Numbered from the stretch's first letter, positions 34,058-42,114 are shown. The stretch is DNA of 64,000 nucleotides from Aeromicrobium sp. Root236 (GCF_001428805.1 NZ_LMIS01000001.1:2158976-2222975); one strand, 5' to 3'. Notes: a model not told the origin generated them from the letters alone. A program made the numbers and translations.

Positions 34058-35347
34058 ATGAGCGACCAGTGGTCCTTCGAGACCAAGCAGATCCACGCAG
34101 GTCAGACCCCTGACCCGACGACCGGAGCCCGCGCGCTGCCGATCTACCAGACGACGTCGTTCCAGTTCCGCGACACCGACCACGCCGCTGCGTTGTTCTC
34201 GCTCGCCGAGCCGGGCAACATCTACACCCGCATCATCAACCCGACCCAGGGCGTCGTCGAGGAGCGGCTCGCCGCACTCGAGGGCGGTGTCGGCGCGCTG
34301 CTCTTCGCCTCGGGCCAGGCTGCCACGACCGGCGCGCTGACCAACGTCGCGGAGGCCGGCGACCACATCGTCGCGTCGTCGAGCCTCTACGGCGGGACCG
34401 ACAGCCTGCTGCGCCACAGCTTCCCCAAGCTCGGCATCGCGGTCAGCTTCGTCGCGGACCCCAACGACCCCGAGCAGTGGCGCGCCGCCACCAAGGCCAA
34501 CACGAAGGCGTACTTCGGCGAGACGATCGGCAACCCCAAGGGCGACGTCCTCGACCTCGAGGCCATCTCGGCGGTCGCCAAGGAGGTCGGCGTGCCGTTC
34601 ATCGTCGACAACACGATCGCGACTCCGTACCTGCTCAACCCGCTCAAGCACGGCGTCGACACGGTCGTGCACTCCGCGACCAAGTACATCGGCGGCCACG
34701 GCACCACGATCGCCGGCGTCGTGATCGACGGCGGGACGTTCGACTACGGCGCGCACGGCGACAAGTTCCCCGGGTTCACCCAGCCCGACGAGAGCTATCA
34801 CGGCCTCCAGTACGCCGCAGCGCTCGGCCCGGCTGCCTACATCGCGAAGCTGCGCGTGCAGTACCTCCGCAACATCGGCGCCGCGATCAGCCCGTTCAGC
34901 GCGTTCCTGCTGGCCCAGGGCCTGGAGACGCTGAGCCTGCGCGTCGAGCGGCACATCGCCAACACCCGCCGGGTCGCCGAGTGGCTCGAGGCGCGCGAGG
35001 ACGTGTCGACCGTGACGTGGGCGAGCCTGGACTCCAGCCCGTACAAGGCGCTGGCGGACACGTACGTCCCGCAGGGCGCCGGCGCCGTGCTGACGTTCGA
35101 GCTGCCCGGGGGGCTCGAAGCCGGCAAGGCGTTCATCGACTCGCTCGAGCTGTTCAGCCACGTCGCCAACATCGGCGACGTACGCAGCCTGGCGATCCAC
35201 CCGGCGAGCACGACGCACTCGCAGCTGTCGGCCGAGGAGCAGGCCGCGACCGGAGTGACTCCCGGGCTCGTACGCCTCGCCATCGGCCTCGAGGGCATCG
35301 ACGACATCCTCGCCGACCTCGACGCCGGCTTCCGCGCCGCCAAGTGA
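34058..35347 (+). CDS. metY: O-acetylhomoserine aminocarboxypropyltransferase (sulfhydrylase)
   Basis: 429-residue PLP enzyme of the Cys/Met-metabolism family, making homocysteine from O-acetylhomoserine and sulfide. Visible marks are the start T-K-Q-I-H-A-G-Q, the PLP-phosphate segment S-G-Q-A-A (about 88), V-D-N-T-I-A-T-P-Y (about 186-194) and the PLP lysine in H-S-A-T-K-Y-I-G-G-H-G (Lys about 208). Length over 420 residues fits MetY rather than MetB. The ATG at 34058 follows GGGAGA. metX follows after 10 bp, so the two form an operon. Confidence 0.93.
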   Translation: MSDQWSFETKQIHAGQTPDPTTGARALPIYQTTSFQFRDTDHAAALFSLAEPGNIYTRIINPTQGVVEERLAALEGGVGALLFASGQAATTGALTNVAEAGDHIVASSSLYGGTDSLLRHSFPKLGIAVSFVADPNDPEQWRAATKANTKAYFGETIGNPKGDVLDLEAISAVAKEVGVPFIVDNTIATPYLLNPLKHGVDTVVHSATKYIGGHGTTIAGVVIDGGTFDYGAHGDKFPGFTQPDESYHGLQYAAALGPAAYIAKLRVQYLRNIGAAISPFSAFLLAQGLETLSLRVERHIANTRRVAEWLEAREDVSTVTWASLDSSPYKALADTYVPQGAGAVLTFELPGGLEAGKAFIDSLELFSHVANIGDVRSLAIHPASTTHSQLSAEEQAATGVTPGLVRLAIGLEGIDDILADLDAGFRAAK

Positions 35348-35357
35348 TCGATCGAGC

Positions 35358-36467
35358 GTGACGATCAGCCCCAGCATCGATCCCTCTCTCGTCACCGGCG
35401 CGTGGCGGGAGGGGGATCCGCTGGGCGCCCGGAAGATCGCGGACATCGGCGACGTCGTCCTCGACTCAGGAGTGACCCTTCCGGACGTGCGCCTGGCGTA
35501 CGAGACGTGGGGACGCTTCGACGGGTCGAACGCCGTGCTCGTGCTGCACGCCCTGACCGGCGACAGCCACGTCGCCGGTCGCGCGCGGCCCGGTCACCCC
35601 ACGCCGGGGTGGTGGAACGCCCTGGTCGGGCCGGGCAAGGCCATCGACACGGATCGCCTGTACGTCGTGGCGGCCAACATCCTCGGGGGTTGCCAGGGCT
35701 CGACCGGGCCGGCCTCGCGTGATCCCGACGGGCTGCCGTGGGGCGGCTCGTTCCCGGCGCTGACGGTTCGCGACCAGGTGCGTGCCGAGATCGCGCTCTC
35801 GGACCGCCTCGGTGTCGACCGCTGGCGAGGCGTCATCGGCGGGTCCGCCGGCGGCATGCGCGCGCTGGAGTGGGCGATCGAGCAGCCGGCGCGGGTCGAG
35901 CGCCTGTTCCTGCTCGCCACCAGCGCCGCCGCGTCGGCCGAGCAGATCGCGCTCTCCACGACCCAGATCGACGCGATCCGTGCGGACCCGGCGTACTTCG
36001 ACGGCGACTACTACGACGGACCCCAAGGACCCCTGCAAGGCCTCGACCTCGCCCGGCGCATCGCCCACATCAGCTATCGCAGCGAGTACGAGCTGGCCGA
36101 GCGCTTCGGCCGCACGATGCAGGACGACGGCCGGTTCGCCGTCGAGTCCTACCTCCAGCACCACGGCGCCAAGCTCGTCGGCCGCTTCGACGCCAACTCG
36201 TACGTCGTGCTGAGCGCGGCGATGAACAGCCACGACGTCGGCCGCGATCGGGGCGGCATCACCGCGGCGCTCTCGCGGATCACGGCTCGTACGATCGTCG
36301 CCGGCATCGACTCCGACCGGCTCTACCCGTTGCACCAGCAGCAGGAGCTGGCCGACGGCATCCCCGGGTCGGGATCGCTCGAGGTCGTGAAGTCCGACCA
36401 CGGGCACGACGGGTTCCTCGTCGAGTCCGAGCAGGTCGGCGAGCTGGCGCGTCAGCTGCTGGCTTGA
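35358..36467 (+). CDS. metX: homoserine O-acetyltransferase
   Basis: 369-residue alpha/beta-hydrolase-fold acyltransferase that makes O-acetylhomoserine, the MetY substrate. L-T-G-D-S-H (about 59), the nucleophile elbow G-G-S-A-G-G-M-R-A-L-E-W (about 160-171; Met of the usual G-S-M-G-G is Ala here) and catalytic Asp/His in the C-terminal G-I-D-S-D-R-L-Y-P and D-H-G-H-D-G-F segments are visible. The start is GTG, 10 bp after metY. The last 16 bp overlap the convergent reductase gene. Confidence 0.93.
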   Translation: MTISPSIDPSLVTGAWREGDPLGARKIADIGDVVLDSGVTLPDVRLAYETWGRFDGSNAVLVLHALTGDSHVAGRARPGHPTPGWWNALVGPGKAIDTDRLYVVAANILGGCQGSTGPASRDPDGLPWGGSFPALTVRDQVRAEIALSDRLGVDRWRGVIGGSAGGMRALEWAIEQPARVERLFLLATSAAASAEQIALSTTQIDAIRADPAYFDGDYYDGPQGPLQGLDLARRIAHISYRSEYELAERFGRTMQDDGRFAVESYLQHHGAKLVGRFDANSYVVLSAAMNSHDVGRDRGGITAALSRITARTIVAGIDSDRLYPLHQQQELADGIPGSGSLEVVKSDHGHDGFLVESEQVGELARQLLA

Positions 36468-37381
36468 GCGGCCTCAGCCCATTCCGCCTCGACGAGGGTG
36501 CCGTTGATCATGGCGCCGACTCGCGCACCCTGAGCAGCAGCGGCGATGACCTGCGATCCCGCATCGGCGACGTTGCCGGCCGCCCAGAGACCGGGCACGT
36601 TCGTCGCGCCCATCGGGTCGGCCGCGACGACCGGCCCCATCGGCGTGTCAGTCATCTCGAGGTCGAAGCCGGCGAAGGCATCGAGGTTGAGCACCATCCT
36701 CGGCGCCATGAAGACCGCATCCACCTCGTGCACGGATCCGGCCGCCCGTACGCCGTGCAGTGCGCCGTCGCGGCGGACGACCTCGCCGACCGGTCCGTCG
36801 ACCACCTCGACTCCCCGGGCCGCGAACACCCGGCGCTCGGCCACATCGAGCTCGACTGTGTCGTTGAGGAAGAACACCACGTCGTCGCTCCACTGCCGCA
36901 CCATCCGCACCTGGTGGCCCGACATCGGCTGCGTCGCCACCACCGCGAGGCGCTTGCCGGCGACCTCGTAACCGTGGCAGTACGGGCAGTGGAAGATGTC
37001 GACGCCGAACCCCTCCGCGACGCCGGGGAGGTCGGGCAACGCGTCGGTGATGCCAGCGGCGAGCACCACGTGCTTCGCGTGCAGCCGCTCGTCGCCCGCC
37101 ACGACATGGAAGCCGCCGTCAGCGGCCTCGACCTTGGTCGCCACCTCCGCGACGATCTCGACCCCGAGCTTCTCGACCTGCCTGCGGCCGGTCTCGAGCA
37201 GCTCGAGCGGACTCAACCCGTCGACGCCGAGGTAGCCGTTGACGTGCGCGGCTCGCGCGTTGCGCGGCGGCCCACCGTCCAGGACGAGGACACGCCGACG
37301 AGCACGCCCGAGCACGAGGGCGGCGGACAGACCGGCCGCGCCGGCTCCGATGACGATGGTGTCGTATGCGTTGGGGTTCAT
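36452..37381 (-). CDS. thioredoxin-reductase-like FAD/NAD(P) oxidoreductase
   Basis: 309 residues. FAD motif G-A-G-A-A-G-L-S-A (about 12-20), redox-active C-P-Y-C at 132-135, and a C-terminal G-D/A-G-N-V-A-D motif (about 271-277, W-A-A-G-N-V-A-D). It is close to TrxR in fold, but such stand-alone members are often ferredoxin/thioredoxin-reductase-like enzymes of unknown partner. It is divergent from an XRE-cupin regulator with a 65-bp gap, which suggests control by it. AACACT 6 nt before the ATG fits a leaderless start. Confidence 0.85.
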   Translation of the reverse strand: MNPNAYDTIVIGAGAAGLSAALVLGRARRRVLVLDGGPPRNARAAHVNGYLGVDGLSPLELLETGRRQVEKLGVEIVAEVATKVEAADGGFHVVAGDERLHAKHVVLAAGITDALPDLPGVAEGFGVDIFHCPYCHGYEVAGKRLAVVATQPMSGHQVRMVRQWSDDVVFFLNDTVELDVAERRVFAARGVEVVDGPVGEVVRRDGALHGVRAAGSVHEVDAVFMAPRMVLNLDAFAGFDLEMTDTPMGPVVAADPMGATNVPGLWAAGNVADAGSQVIAAAAQGARVGAMINGTLVEAEWAEAAQASS

Positions 37382-37434
37382 GGACCCAGTGTTCGTCGAG
37401 GCCGCGCCACACGCAAATGCCTTTGCTGATGTGG

Positions 37435-37440
37435 CAAGAT
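37435..37440 (+). promoter_or_regulatory. -10 box of the leaderless XRE-cupin gene
   Basis: CAAGAT, 6 nt before the ATG at 37447, with no Shine-Dalgarno. The same CAAGAT-N6 arrangement occurs before the SIMPL gene at 28484. Confidence 0.45.
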
Positions 37441-37446
37441 GACGCC

Positions 37447-38037
37447 ATGACCGACGAACTCGCCAGCGCCCTGACCTCGGTGGGCCCCCGGCTGCGCGCT
37501 CTGCGCCAGCGCGGAGACGCGACCCTCGCGCAGCTGTCCGCCACCACGGGCATCTCCGTCAGCACGCTGTCGCGGCTCGAGTCGGGGCAGCGCAAGCCGA
37601 CTCTCGAGCTCCTGCTGCCCCTGGCCAAGGCGCACGGCGTGACGCTCGACGAGCTGGTCGAGGCACCCCCCAGCGAGGACCCACGGATCCAGGCCGAGCC
37701 GATCACCCGGCACGGTCGCACGTACGTGCCGCTGACCCGGCAGGCCGGAGGTCCCCAGGCGTACAAGGTGGTCATGCCGCCGGGCCAGACGCCCGACGAC
37801 ACCGGCGGGCTCAAGACGCACGAGGGATATGAGTGGCTCTACGTGCTGTCGGGGCGACTGCGGCTCATGATCGGTGAGCACGACCTCGTCCTCGGTGTCG
37901 GCGAGGCGGCGGAGTTCGACACCCGTCTGCCCCACTGGCTCGGCAGCGCCGGCAAGGGCCCGGCCGAGGTCCTGTCGCTGTTCGGGCCGCAGGGCGAGCG
38001 CATGCACGTACGCGCCAAGCCCCGGTCCAAGGAGTAG
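37447..38037 (+). CDS. XRE family regulator with C-terminal cupin domain
   Basis: 196 residues. N-terminal HTH (about 14-68: L-R-A-L-R-Q-R...L-A-Q-L-S-A-T-T-G-I-S-V-S-T-L-S-R-L-E-S-G) plus a cupin (about 105-190: H-E-G-Y-E-W-L-Y-V-L-S-G-R-L-R-L). This is the PuuR-like layout of regulators that sense small molecules through the cupin. It is divergent from the TrxR-like gene and 56 bp before a methyltransferase. The ATG is set by CAAGAT-N6 and by the gene's N-terminus. Confidence 0.87.
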   Translation: MTDELASALTSVGPRLRALRQRGDATLAQLSATTGISVSTLSRLESGQRKPTLELLLPLAKAHGVTLDELVEAPPSEDPRIQAEPITRHGRTYVPLTRQAGGPQAYKVVMPPGQTPDDTGGLKTHEGYEWLYVLSGRLRLMIGEHDLVLGVGEAAEFDTRLPHWLGSAGKGPAEVLSLFGPQGERMHVRAKPRSKE

Positions 38038-38081
38038 TTGCCAGGACGGCAAACGGCTTTGTCGCCCGGTGGAGCATCGTC

Positions 38082-38087
38082 CACTAT
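38082..38087 (+). promoter_or_regulatory. -10 box of the leaderless methyltransferase gene
   Basis: CACTAT, 6 nt before the ATG at 38094. GGAGG overlaps the 6-nt spacer, so a short leader with weak Shine-Dalgarno is an alternative. Confidence 0.4.
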
Positions 38088-38093
38088 GGAGGC

Positions 38094-38732
38094 ATGACCC
38101 ACCAGCACGCCGAGCGTCCCGAGGACCACTTCACCCGCGAGTTCTGGGACGAGCGCTACGGTGCCGAGCAGGTCTGGAGCGGCAACCCCAACCCGCACCT
38201 CGTCACGTACGCCGCGCAGCTGCGACCGGGGACCGCGCTCGACTACGGCAGCGGCGAGGGCGCCGACGCGATCTGGCTCGCCCAGCAGGGGTGGCAGGTC
38301 ACCGGCATCGACATCTCCTCGGTCGCCCTCGAGGGCGCCGCCGCGCGTGCGAAGCAGTCAGGCGTCGAGGCGACATGGCTGCAGGCCGACGCCTTCGAGT
38401 GGACGGCCGGCCCCACGTACGACCTGGTGTCCGCCCAGTTCATGCACCTGCCGCGAACGGGCCTCGTCCGCCTGCACCGCGAGCTCGCCGCCTCGGTCGC
38501 ACCCGGTGGAACGCTGCTGATCGTTGGCCACCACCCGGTCGACGGCAGCCACACGCCTGAGAACCACGGGTCCGAGGATCCGCGCTTCACCGCGGAGGAC
38601 GTGGCCGCGACCCTGGACCGGGCCGACTGGATGCCGATCGACGCCCTGACGCACGAGCGGGAATGGATCGACCGCGACGGAGATGCTGCCGTCGCGGTCG
38701 ATGCCGTGCTGCGGGCCGTGCGCCGCGGTTAA
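38094..38732 (+). CDS. class I SAM-dependent methyltransferase
   Basis: 212 residues. Motif [12 protein letters not shown] (about 49-59), acidic end of strand 2 in V-T-G-I-D-I-S (about 70-76) and motif II Q-A-D-A-F-E-W (about 98). The N-terminal F-W-D-E-R-Y-x-x-x-x-x-V-W-S-G pattern is typical of tellurite-resistance/thiopurine-type small-molecule methyltransferases. The substrate is unknown. It ends in a shared TTAA with the convergent L33 gene. Confidence 0.85.
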   Translation: MTHQHAERPEDHFTREFWDERYGAEQVWSGNPNPHLVTYAAQLRPGTALDYGSGEGADAIWLAQQGWQVTGIDISSVALEGAAARAKQSGVEATWLQADAFEWTAGPTYDLVSAQFMHLPRTGLVRLHRELAASVAPGGTLLIVGHHPVDGSHTPENHGSEDPRFTAEDVAATLDRADWMPIDALTHEREWIDRDGDAAVAVDAVLRAVRRG

Positions 38733-38896
38733 CGCTCCTCGCGGAACTCCACATGGCGCCCCGCGACGGGGTCGTACTTGCGCAGCCCCATGCGGTCGGG
38801 GTCGTTGCGGCGGCTCTTGCGGGTCACGTACGTGTATCCCGTGCCGGCGGTCGACCGGAGCTTGATGATGGGCCGGAGATCGGTTGATCGCGCCAT
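38729..38896 (-). CDS. rpmG: 50S ribosomal protein L33, zinc-free paralogue
   Basis: 55 residues: [20 protein letters not shown] at the start, then [13 protein letters not shown] and a final segment ending F-R-E-E-R. The two C-x-x-C pairs of the zinc-binding form are absent, so this is the C-minus type, which in many bacteria replaces the zinc form when zinc is scarce. GAGAGGTG precedes the ATG at 38896. A Zur-like palindrome lies 20 bp upstream. Its stop shares TTAA with the methyltransferase stop. Confidence 0.92.
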   Translation of the reverse strand: MARSTDLRPIIKLRSTAGTGYTYVTRKSRRNDPDRMGLRKYDPVAGRHVEFREER

Positions 38897-38915
38897 GATG
38901 GTCACCTCTCGTTGA

Positions 38916-38932
38916 TTGACAACCATTGTCAA
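38916..38932. promoter_or_regulatory. candidate Zur operator upstream of L33
   Basis: Perfect palindrome TTGACAACCATTGTCAA (7-bp arms, 3-bp centre). Zur boxes of actinobacteria have the TGANAATNNTTNTCA type layout, and C-minus ribosomal proteins are classic Zur targets. On the minus strand TTGACA of the palindrome could also be the -35 box, so repressor binding would block polymerase directly. Confidence 0.65.
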
Positions 38933-38944
38933 CAACCTATCGCG

Positions 38945-39538
38945 TCACGGCATTCCTCGCGCAGCGACATCGTCCGGTACGTACAGCACATCGGCCTCAC
39001 CCCGCGGATCGAACCGGTCCGCGAAGTCGGCGTCATTGCGCTGCCAGACCTCGGTCCACAACCGTTCGTGGTCGTGGCCGCCGTCGAGATCACGCCGACG
39101 ACCGCGTGCCCCCGCGGTCTCCAGCTCGACGTCGACCCAGACCGTCAGGTCGAAGCAGCCGTCGAGATCGGGGTGCAGGACGCCGATGGCGTCGACCACC
39201 AGCACCGCGACGTCGGGCAACGCCGTCGCCGGAGCCAGCGCCCTGGTCGTCCAGTCGAGGGGCCGGAACCGGACCGGTTGACCCAGACGGTACGGATCGA
39301 GCACCTCCTTGCGCATCCGCGCACGTTCCACGCCGTCCCAGTCGTACGAGCGACGGTGCGACCGCACGGGGTCGAGGAAGTCGTCACCCCGCAACCGGAG
39401 GCAGCTCGGGATGGTGGAGGCCAGCGCCTTGGCGAGGGTCGACTTCCCGGAGCCGGCGAAGCCGCTGACCGCCACGACCGTCCGCGGTCGGTCGTCGCGC
39501 AGCTGCTCGATGTGCGCGACGACGTCCTCGAGGGTCAC
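38945..39538 (-). CDS. uridine-kinase-like P-loop protein
   Basis: 197 residues. Walker A G-F-A-G-S-G-K-S-T (about 26-34), R-G-D-D-F-L-D (about 50) as in uridine/pantothenate-type kinases, and a Walker-B-like V-A-V-L-V-V-D-A-I-G (about 110-119). The acceptor is unknown. The GTG at 39538 is chosen over far-upstream in-frame starts because GGAGGGGAG stands 6 nt before it and the conserved core begins soon after. It is transcribed from 12 bp beyond the Zur-like box of L33, whose region marks its 3' end. Confidence 0.75.
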   Translation of the reverse strand: MTLEDVVAHIEQLRDDRPRTVVAVSGFAGSGKSTLAKALASTIPSCLRLRGDDFLDPVRSHRRSYDWDGVERARMRKEVLDPYRLGQPVRFRPLDWTTRALAPATALPDVAVLVVDAIGVLHPDLDGCFDLTVWVDVELETAGARGRRRDLDGGHDHERLWTEVWQRNDADFADRFDPRGEADVLYVPDDVAARGMP

Positions 39539-39649
39539 CTGACGCTCCCCTCCGATCGGCTGCTGAACAGGCGAAAGCGTGCACAACCTGTCGCGTTCCC
39601 GACAGTGTGACGTATCTCCGAACCCTGCGTCATCCGTGCACGGGCCACG

Positions 39650-39655
39650 TAAAAT
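39650..39655 (+). promoter_or_regulatory. consensus-like -10 box of the leaderless micro-protein gene
   Basis: TAAAAT, 6 nt before the ATG at 39662. It is among the closest to the TATAAT consensus of the -10 boxes noted here and supports the short ORF being expressed. Confidence 0.5.
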
Positions 39656-39661
39656 GGGGCG

Positions 39662-39862
39662 ATGACCGAGTGGATCCTGATCGGACTCGTCGTCGTCGCG
39701 GCGGTGCTCCTGGCGACGCACGCCGCAGCAGTCGCGTTCGTGGTCAGCAGGATCGTGTTCTCCGGCCGGCCCAAGCAGAAGCAGTGGAGCCCGAAGGAGT
39801 CAGACCACTCAGACCATCCGTCGCACGATGCTGAGCGGCGCGTGCTTCATGACCTGCCCTAG
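39662..39862 (+). CDS. 66-residue single-pass membrane micro-protein
   Basis: One strongly hydrophobic helix (about residues 4-30: W-I-L-I-G-L-V-V-V-A-A-V-L-L and on) followed by a charged, His/Asp/Ser-rich tail (about 36-66). No family is recognised. The case for a real gene is the TAAAAT-N6-ATG promoter and the clean helix-plus-tail layout. Against it, the last 54 bp overlap the convergent SDR gene, which supplies the tail composition. The true protein might end in low-complexity sequence for that reason. Confidence 0.5.
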   Translation: MTEWILIGLVVVAAVLLATHAAAVAFVVSRIVFSGRPKQKQWSPKESDHSDHPSHDAERRVLHDLP

Positions 39863-40567
39863 CGGGGCCCACGGCCACGCGGGCACGGCGGCATCGACGA
39901 CTTCCTTCTCGATGTTCTTCACGAGCGCCCGGCAGCCGGTCTCGGTGTCGACCATCATCTTGGCCTCCTGCTGCACCCCCTCGTTCATCTCCGACGCGAT
40001 GTAGCCGGGGTAGAGCGTCGTCACCTTGATGTCGAGCCCCTTGCGGCCGATCAGGTCGGAGCGGATGCCCTCGGCGATCGCGGCGATGCCGGCCTTGGTC
40101 GCGGCGTACGTCGTCATGGACGATGGCATGCCGCGCATTGCGGACATCGACGAGATCACGACGAGGTGCCCGGACTTGCGCTCGTAGAAGTGCTCCATCG
40201 CCGCCTCGCACTGCGCGATCGCCGCGATGAAGTTGGTCTCCGCGGTCTGCTTGTTCGCGTGGAACTTGCCCGTGCCGATACGGCCACCCTTGCCGAGCCC
40301 GGCGTTGACGATGACGCGGTCGAGCCCGCCGAGCTCCTTGATCGCCTGCTTGAACACCGTGAAGACCCGGTCGTGGTCGTTGACGTCGAGCTCGTGCACC
40401 ACGACCTCGATGCCGGGATGTGCGGCGAGCAGCTCGTCGCGCAGCGCCTCGAGCCGGTCGAGCCGCCGAGCGGTGAGGGCGAGGTGGTGACCCTTGGCGG
40501 CGAGGATGCGGGCCATGCCGGCGCCGAGCCCGGAGCTGGCCCCGGTGATGAGAACGTTCTTGCGCAT
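39809..40567 (-). CDS. short-chain dehydrogenase/reductase
   Basis: 252-residue classical SDR. Cofactor motif T-G-A-S-S-G-L-G-A-G (about 8-17), N-A-G at about 89 and catalytic S...Y-A-A-T-K (Ser about 141, Tyr about 154, Lys about 158). The ATG follows GAAGGACTGAC and lies 1 bp from the stop of the second SDR gene, so the pair is an operon from the promoter at 41.37 kb. The C-terminus (R-R-M-V) resembles membrane-associated SDRs of mycobacterial lipid loci. The substrate is unknown. Confidence 0.87.
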   Translation of the reverse strand: MRKNVLITGASSGLGAGMARILAAKGHHLALTARRLDRLEALRDELLAAHPGIEVVVHELDVNDHDRVFTVFKQAIKELGGLDRVIVNAGLGKGGRIGTGKFHANKQTAETNFIAAIAQCEAAMEHFYERKSGHLVVISSMSAMRGMPSSMTTYAATKAGIAAIAEGIRSDLIGRKGLDIKVTTLYPGYIASEMNEGVQQEAKMMVDTETGCRALVKNIEKEVVDAAVPAWPWAPLGQVMKHAPLSIVRRMV

Positions 40568-40568
40568 G

Positions 40569-41369
40569 TCAGTCCTTCTTCGACATCTGGACGGAGGCCT
40601 TGGCCATCATCGAGTAGTAAAGCGGGCGGGCAAAGCGCTTGGCGGCGTACGCGATCTTGCCGTCGCGATCGGTGAGGATGATGTGCCGGCCCTTCTCGAC
40701 GCCCTTGATGACCCGGCCGGCGATGACGTCGGCGCTGAGCTTGGCGTTGTCGATCAGCTTGGCCGCCGACTTGTTGGCCGACTCGTCCTTGCCACGCAGC
40801 GACTCGGTGAGGTTGGTCTTGAAGAACGTCGGGCAGATCACCGAGACCTTGACGCCGTAGGGCTTGAGCTCGTGGAACAACGTCTCGCTCAGCGCCACGA
40901 CGCCGGCCTTGACCGCGTTGTACTCGCTCATCCGCGGCGGGTGGACGAGACCGGCCGCCGACGCGGTGTTGACGATGTGGCCGCTGCCCTGCTGCTTGAG
41001 CATCGGCGCGAACGTACGGCAGCCGCGTGCGACGCCGAGCAGGTTGATGTCGACGATCCACTGCCACTGGTCCATCTCGGACAGCTCGATGCGCCCGCCC
41101 GCGGCGACCCCGGCGTTGTTGAAGAGGTAGTCGAGCCCGTCCCACTGCTCGACGACCCAGTCCCGCGCGGTCGCCCAGTCGACGTCCTGGGTCACGTCGA
41201 GCCTCGCGTACGTGACCCGGTCGAGGCCACGCAACGGCTCCGGCACGTCGGTGTGCACGTCGGTCGCGAGGACGCGACAGTCCCGATCGGCGAGCTGGCG
41301 TACGAGCGCGAGTCCGAGACCGGACGCCGCTCCGGTGACGAGGATGCGGGACCCGGGTGCGATGGACAT
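40569..41369 (-). CDS. short-chain dehydrogenase/reductase (SadH-like)
   Basis: 266-residue classical SDR. T-G-A-A-S-G-L-G (about 12-19), N-N-A-G (about 90) and catalytic S-A-A...Y-N-A-V-K (Tyr about 150, Lys about 154). Length and the C-terminal basic segment fit mycobacterial SadH (Rv3085), a member of the mymA operon. The ATG is fixed by TAGTAT 6 nt upstream. That box is inside a palindrome sharing the AGATA-N7-TATCT design with the monooxygenase promoter at 28.55 kb. Confidence 0.87.
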   Translation of the reverse strand: MSIAPGSRILVTGAASGLGLALVRQLADRDCRVLATDVHTDVPEPLRGLDRVTYARLDVTQDVDWATARDWVVEQWDGLDYLFNNAGVAAGGRIELSEMDQWQWIVDINLLGVARGCRTFAPMLKQQGSGHIVNTASAAGLVHPPRMSEYNAVKAGVVALSETLFHELKPYGVKVSVICPTFFKTNLTESLRGKDESANKSAAKLIDNAKLSADVIAGRVIKGVEKGRHIILTDRDGKIAYAAKRFARPLYYSMMAKASVQMSKKD

Positions 41370-41373
41370 GTTC

Positions 41374-41390
41374 AGATACTAGCGGTATCT
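41374..41390. promoter_or_regulatory. 17-bp palindromic operator over the SDR promoter
   Basis: AGATACTAGCGGTATCT, 6 of 8 pairs complementary; flanks extend it (TTC on the left, CAA on the right). On the minus strand the -10 TAGTAT (41376-41381) lies inside, 6 nt from the ATG. Same length and arms as the element at 28553-28569. Confidence 0.6.
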
Positions 41391-41394
41391 CAAA

Positions 41395-42036
41395 TCAGCG
41401 ATAGGTGATCAGGTCCCTCGGCAGGTGGGTGCTCTCGTTGAGGGCCAGCAGCCGCGGCCCCGTCGAGCCGACGATGACCGTGCTGACGGCGGCATTGATC
41501 ATGACGTCGTTGATCCGCTGGAACGCCGAGTCGTCACCGGTCAGCAGGTGCGAAGCGACCATCGCGATCGGGCCGCCGGAGGTGAACACCGCGATAGACC
41601 GGCCCGGCCCGGCGGCGGCGGCGACCTGGCCGAACGACGTCATGACCCGGTCGACGAACGCCTGATAGGTCTCGTCGTGGTCGCCCTCGCCGGCGATCCA
41701 TCCGTCGAGGGCGACGTTGAGGTGCTGCTGGAACGCCTTGGCGTCGAGCGTCAGCGATGCCGGGTCGTGCGCCCGGGCAATCGCGAGGTGGTCGTACTCG
41801 TTCCAGCCCTCGTCGACGTCATAGCCGTCGCCCTGCCCGCACGCGTCGATCGCCGCGATCGCGGTCTGCGCGTGCCGCTTCATCGAGCCGGCGACCGCCG
41901 CGGTGGGCGCCCAGCCAGATGCCTCCCAGGACATCCCGAGTGCGGTCGACTGCTGCATGCCGGTCGGCGAGAGCTGGTCGTAGTCATCGGACCCGAACGA
42001 CGCCTGGCCGTGACGGATGAGGTGGACGGATCCCAT
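41395..42036 (-). CDS. histidine phosphatase superfamily protein
   Basis: 213 residues. N-terminal catalytic L-I-R-H-G-Q-A (about 6-12), later R-H-A-Q-T (about 53-57), an acid in the central E-Y-D-H segment and a second catalytic His near F-T-S-G-G-P (about 150, in the usual G-H-G position Ser-Gly-Gly is seen). The last point makes the second histidine uncertain. The substrate may be a phospho-sugar or cofactor. The ATG is set by TAGGCT 6 nt upstream (42043-42048). Confidence 0.82.
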   Translation of the reverse strand: MGSVHLIRHGQASFGSDDYDQLSPTGMQQSTALGMSWEASGWAPTAAVAGSMKRHAQTAIAAIDACGQGDGYDVDEGWNEYDHLAIARAHDPASLTLDAKAFQQHLNVALDGWIAGEGDHDETYQAFVDRVMTSFGQVAAAAGPGRSIAVFTSGGPIAMVASHLLTGDDSAFQRINDVMINAAVSTVIVGSTGPRLLALNESTHLPRDLITYR

Positions 42037-42042
42037 GCCGGG

Positions 42043-42048
42043 AGCCTA
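42043..42048 (-). promoter_or_regulatory. -10 box of the leaderless histidine phosphatase gene
   Basis: TAGGCT on the minus strand, followed by 6 nt and the ATG. The same hexamer and spacing recur at 50738 and 51566 on the plus strand. Confidence 0.5.
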
Positions 42049-42108
42049 GCGGTGGGGCTCACGCAAAAGTTTGGGTCACATGACTCGTCAGTAACCGAAA
42101 TTCGCTCC

Positions 42109-42114
42109 TAGTCT
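42109..42114 (+). promoter_or_regulatory. -10 box of the leaderless Rossmann-like gene
   Basis: TAGTCT, 6 nt before the ATG at 42121. No Shine-Dalgarno lies between. Confidence 0.45.
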
